64,000 nt of DNA, taken from contig CBDDFL010000001.1 of the NCBI GenBank assembly GCA_965227095.1, forward strand, positions 1,364,001 to 1,428,000, in the 5' to 3' direction. Under the pieces are notes generated by a model that was not told where the DNA came from, searched no databases, and worked only from the letters and a program-made list of their open reading frames with translations. The first letter of the stretch is position 1; every line of letters starts with the position of its first letter. A program made the position numbers and the translations under genes. Source of the DNA: JANQMY01 sp965227095 (GTDB taxonomy: Bacteria > Pseudomonadota > Alphaproteobacteria > JANQMY01). Positions 61,696-64,000 of this stretch are shown here, in pieces.

Positions 61696-62664
61696 ATGCA
61701 GCTCAGTCGAGAGCAACTCGAACACGCCTATCGGCAAATGAAGACCATTCGTGAATTCGAAGAACGGCTTCATGTGGAAATCGGCAAGGGGGAAATCCCC
61801 GGCTTTACCCATCTCTATGCCGGACAGGAAGCCTGTGCGGTTGGTATTTGCGAAAACCTGACCGACGATGACCTGATTGTCAGTACACACCGGGGCCATG
61901 GCCACTGCATTGCCAAGGGGTGCGATGTGAAGGGCATGATGAAAGAAATTTACGGAAAATCCGGCGGCATTTGCGGGGGCAAAGGCGGCTCCATGCATAT
62001 CGCCGATTTGGACGTGGGCATGTTAGGCGCCAACGGTATTGTGGGGGGCGGTCCGCCCCTCGCCGTCGGTGCTGCCATCGCGACGCGCAATCAGGGGAAA
62101 GAACGGGTTGCCGTATCCTTTGGCGGCGACGGTTCTGTTAATCAAGGTACCGTATTTGAAGCCATGAATTTGGCGGTGGTCTTGAAAGTGCCGGCGATCT
62201 TCGTGGTCGAAAACAATGGCTACAGCGAACACACGGCCTTTGAATATGCGGTGGGCAGTGGCGATATTGCCAAACGGTCCGAAGCCTTCGGGATGCCGGC
62301 GATTAAAGCCGACGGGGCGGACTTCTTCTCTGTCTACGACGCGATGAAGGATGTGACCGATCGGGCGCGCCGCGGTGAAGGCCCGGCCACGTTGGAACTT
62401 GCCATCTGCCGTTTCTATGGTCACGTGGAAGGCGACCCGCAGAATTATCGCGGACCGGATGAAGTGAAAAACCTCCGCGAGACGATGGATTGCCTCAAGA
62501 ATTTCCGCACCCGCGTCAGTGAAGCCAAGCTGTTGGAGCTGGGGCGCCTTGATGACATCGATGAAGAGGTCATGAAGCTGATTGATGAAGCGGTGGACGA
62601 AGCGCGGAGCGCGCCGCCGCCCGCAACGGAAACTCTGTATTCTGACGTTTATAACGCGTACTAA
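61696..62664 (+). CDS. acoA: Acetoin/pyruvate-type dehydrogenase E1 component, alpha subunit
   Basis: A thiamine-diphosphate E1 alpha subunit of 322 residues. The ThDP motif is GGDGSVNQGTVFEAMN (GDG...N) near 145. FTHLYAGQEACAVGICENL and THRGHGHCIAKG are typical of acetoin dehydrogenase alpha (AcoA) and of pyruvate dehydrogenase E1 alpha. GKGGSMHIAD is shared by both. The choice between acetoin and 2-oxoacid is not settled. GGGAG precedes the ATG. It heads an operon with the beta subunit and an E2-like gene. Confidence 0.85.
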   Translation: MQLSREQLEHAYRQMKTIREFEERLHVEIGKGEIPGFTHLYAGQEACAVGICENLTDDDLIVSTHRGHGHCIAKGCDVKGMMKEIYGKSGGICGGKGGSMHIADLDVGMLGANGIVGGGPPLAVGAAIATRNQGKERVAVSFGGDGSVNQGTVFEAMNLAVVLKVPAIFVVENNGYSEHTAFEYAVGSGDIAKRSEAFGMPAIKADGADFFSVYDAMKDVTDRARRGEGPATLELAICRFYGHVEGDPQNYRGPDEVKNLRETMDCLKNFRTRVSEAKLLELGRLDDIDEEVMKLIDEAVDEARSAPPPATETLYSDVYNAY

Positions 62665-62675
62665 GGGGGCTGATC

Positions 62676-63686
62676 ATGAGTGTAAAATCTTATCGCGACG
62701 CGATTAATGAGTGTTTGGTCCAGGAAATGGAACGCGACGAAAGCGTCATCGTTTTGGGCGAAGACGTTGTGGGGGGCTCCGGCTCCGCCGGGGGCAAGGA
62801 AGCCATTGGCGGTGTGTTTGGCTTGACCGCGGGTCTGTGGGGCAAGTTCGGCGACAATCGCGTGATGGACACGCCCATTTCGGAATCCGCAATCGTTGGG
62901 GCGGCCGCCGGTGCTGCACTGGCGGGCATGCGTCCGGTTGCCGAAATCATGTTCACGGACTTTTTCGGATTGTGCCTGGACCAAATGTATAACCAGGCCG
63001 CCAAGTTCAAATACATGTTCGGCGGTAAGGCGAAAACGCCCATGGTGGTCCGCACAACCATGGGGGCCGGTATGAGTGCCGCGGCCCAGCACAGCCAGAT
63101 CAACTATTCCTGGATCACCAATATTCCCGGCATGAAATGCGCGATCCCGTCAAACCCCTATGATGCCAAAGGCCTGTTGGCCTCTGCCATTCGGGGCGAA
63201 GACCCTGTGGTCTATTGCGAGCATAAGATGCTTTACATGGACCAAGGCGAAGTGCCGGATGAGCCCTATACCATTCCCTTTGGCAAGGGCAACCTGACGC
63301 GTCAGGGCAAAGATGTGACCATTGTGGGCTTTGCGCGCATGGTCAACCTTGCCAATGAGGTGGCCGACAAACTTGCGGGTGAGGGCATCACCTGCGACGT
63401 GATCGATCCGCGCACCACCTCGCCGTTTGATGAAGAACTGGTCCTTGAAAGTGTCGAAGAAACGGGGCGTCTGGTGATTGTGGATGAATCCTCGCCACGT
63501 TGTTCCATGGCAAGCGATGTGGCGGGCTTGGTGTCGAGCCAAGCATTCGAATTCTTGGATGCGCCGATTAAATTGGTGACGCCGCCGCATACCCCAATTC
63601 CATTCGCACCGAACTTGGAATGGACCTATCTTCCGAGTGCAGACAAAATTGAAGCGGCCGTTCGCGAAACCCTGGAGGGGCGCTAA
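62676..63686 (+). CDS. acoB: Acetoin/pyruvate-type dehydrogenase E1 component, beta subunit
   Basis: The beta subunit of E1, 336 residues. It binds ThDP with the alpha subunit. VIVLGEDVVGG, RVMDTPISESAIVGAAAGAALAG and EIMFTDFFGLCLDQ are conserved landmarks. The later CDVIDPRTTSPFDEE and VIVDESSPRCSMASD are family features. It begins 11 bases after the alpha stop with GGGG upstream. Its stop overlaps the start of the next gene by one base (TAATG). Confidence 0.88.
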   Translation: MSVKSYRDAINECLVQEMERDESVIVLGEDVVGGSGSAGGKEAIGGVFGLTAGLWGKFGDNRVMDTPISESAIVGAAAGAALAGMRPVAEIMFTDFFGLCLDQMYNQAAKFKYMFGGKAKTPMVVRTTMGAGMSAAAQHSQINYSWITNIPGMKCAIPSNPYDAKGLLASAIRGEDPVVYCEHKMLYMDQGEVPDEPYTIPFGKGNLTRQGKDVTIVGFARMVNLANEVADKLAGEGITCDVIDPRTTSPFDEELVLESVEETGRLVIVDESSPRCSMASDVAGLVSSQAFEFLDAPIKLVTPPHTPIPFAPNLEWTYLPSADKIEAAVRETLEGR

Positions 63687-64000
63687 TGGCCGGAAAAATC
63701 ACGCCCATCGCCATGCCCAAACTGGGGATGGAGATGACCGAGGGGCTCATCACGGAATGGACCAAGAGTGTCGGCGAAATCATCACGGAAGGGGATGAAA
63801 TCGCCGGTATTGAAACCGACAAGCTGAACGTTGAATACGAAGCCCATACCGGTGGTGTGTTGCGGCGTATTTTGGTAGACCCCGGCGGGCCCTATCCGGT
63901 GGGGCAATTGCTGGCGGTGATGGCCGATGCGGATGTAAGCGACGACGACATTGATGCGTTTGTCAGCGACTATCAGCCACCGGAAGAATCTGCGGCGCCT
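63686..64000 (+). CDS. Lipoyl-domain E2-like protein (3' partial)
   Basis: Only the first 105 codons are in the window. A biotinyl/lipoyl domain covers about residues 4-80: AMPKLGMEMTEGLITEWTKSVGE, then the lipoyl Lys in ETDKLNVE, then PGGPYPVGQLLAVMA. A D/E/P-rich linker starts near residue 85. It is probably the dihydrolipoyl acyltransferase of the E1 above. In acetoin operons this product may instead be a lipoyl domain fused to an alpha/beta hydrolase (AcoC); the missing part decides. The start overlaps the beta-subunit stop by one base. Confidence 0.88.
   Translation, partial: MAGKITPIAMPKLGMEMTEGLITEWTKSVGEIITEGDEIAGIETDKLNVEYEAHTGGVLRRILVDPGGPYPVGQLLAVMADADVSDDDIDAFVSDYQPPEESAAP

Overview
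The window is a gene-dense chromosomal segment of an alphaproteobacterium. The evidence is the set of families and small gene orders seen: coq7-dsbB-exoD, a stand-alone gluQ, a DUF6961-like small protein, an NrdA without an ATP-cone, and many acyl-CoA dehydrogenases, Rieske oxygenases and SDRs. Most of the DNA is clearly GC-rich, with one AT-richer island. No order or genus can be assigned safely; a marine, lipid- and aromatic-degrading heterotroph fits. No phage, insertion sequence, rRNA or CRISPR array was seen.

Layout. 0-9 kb holds a membrane protein plus secreted VWA protein (5' cut by the window edge), gluQ, an alkA-type glycosylase with an esterase, an HNH nuclease, the coq7-dsbB pair, exoD, tRNA-Leu(CAA) with its own promoter, glpK and a PNPOx-like flavoprotein. 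9.2-10.07 kb is a long intergenic region full of palindromes, with a 32-codon membrane peptide gene and terminator-like hairpins. 10-14.7 kb has a FemAB-like protein and nrdB/nrdA with a pair of probable NrdR boxes 31 bp apart. 14.7-23.9 kb has an unusual AAA+/M41 protease without a visible membrane anchor, tusA, a FATP-type acyl-CoA synthetase, a Rieske oxygenase, a metallo-beta-lactamase-fold/GST pair and two small DUF proteins. 24-31.7 kb has two alpha/beta hydrolases, glpD with a lipid kinase, a DmdC-type acyl-CoA dehydrogenase and a membrane protein. 31.7-37.5 kb has a YceI / cytochrome b561 / YceI operon and an operon of a penicillin-acylase-family lipoprotein with a GH3-family enzyme. 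37.6-44 kb has an enoyl-CoA hydratase with a pair of acyl-CoA dehydrogenases, an MFS sugar-type symporter, a LicC-like nucleotidyltransferase and, convergent to it, an APS-kinase-like protein with a destroyed P-loop. 44-50 kb has a Gfo/Idh/MocA-aldo/keto reductase fusion, a spermidine-synthase-like protein overlapping a lipoprotein amidohydrolase, and a second Rieske oxygenase. 50-52.2 kb is an AT-richer island with one HEPN-motif gene flanked by palindromic and tandem repeats. 52.2-64 kb has SDRs, a beta-hydroxyacid-dehydrogenase-like protein, a thioesterase, a ferredoxin-NADP reductase, a glyoxalase, a second acyl-CoA dehydrogenase pair, a PNPOx-like protein, an amidase and the start of an acetoin/pyruvate-type dehydrogenase operon that runs off the right edge.

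How the genes work together. Many products serve acyl-CoA chemistry: activation (FATP), dehydrogenation (five acyl-CoA dehydrogenases, four of them in two adjacent pairs where only one partner has the catalytic Glu), hydration and hydrolysis. Rieske oxygenases, SDRs, GST and MBL-fold proteins fit aromatic or xenobiotic breakdown. glpK and glpD together complete glycerol use, although they lie about 17 kb apart. Best candidates for something new: the HEPN orphan gene, the GH3/acylase operon, the soluble AAA-M41 protein, the degenerate APS-kinase-like partner of the nucleotidyltransferase, and the palindrome-rich 9.2-10.07 kb region. All functional calls rest on reading motifs by eye; no database search was run.
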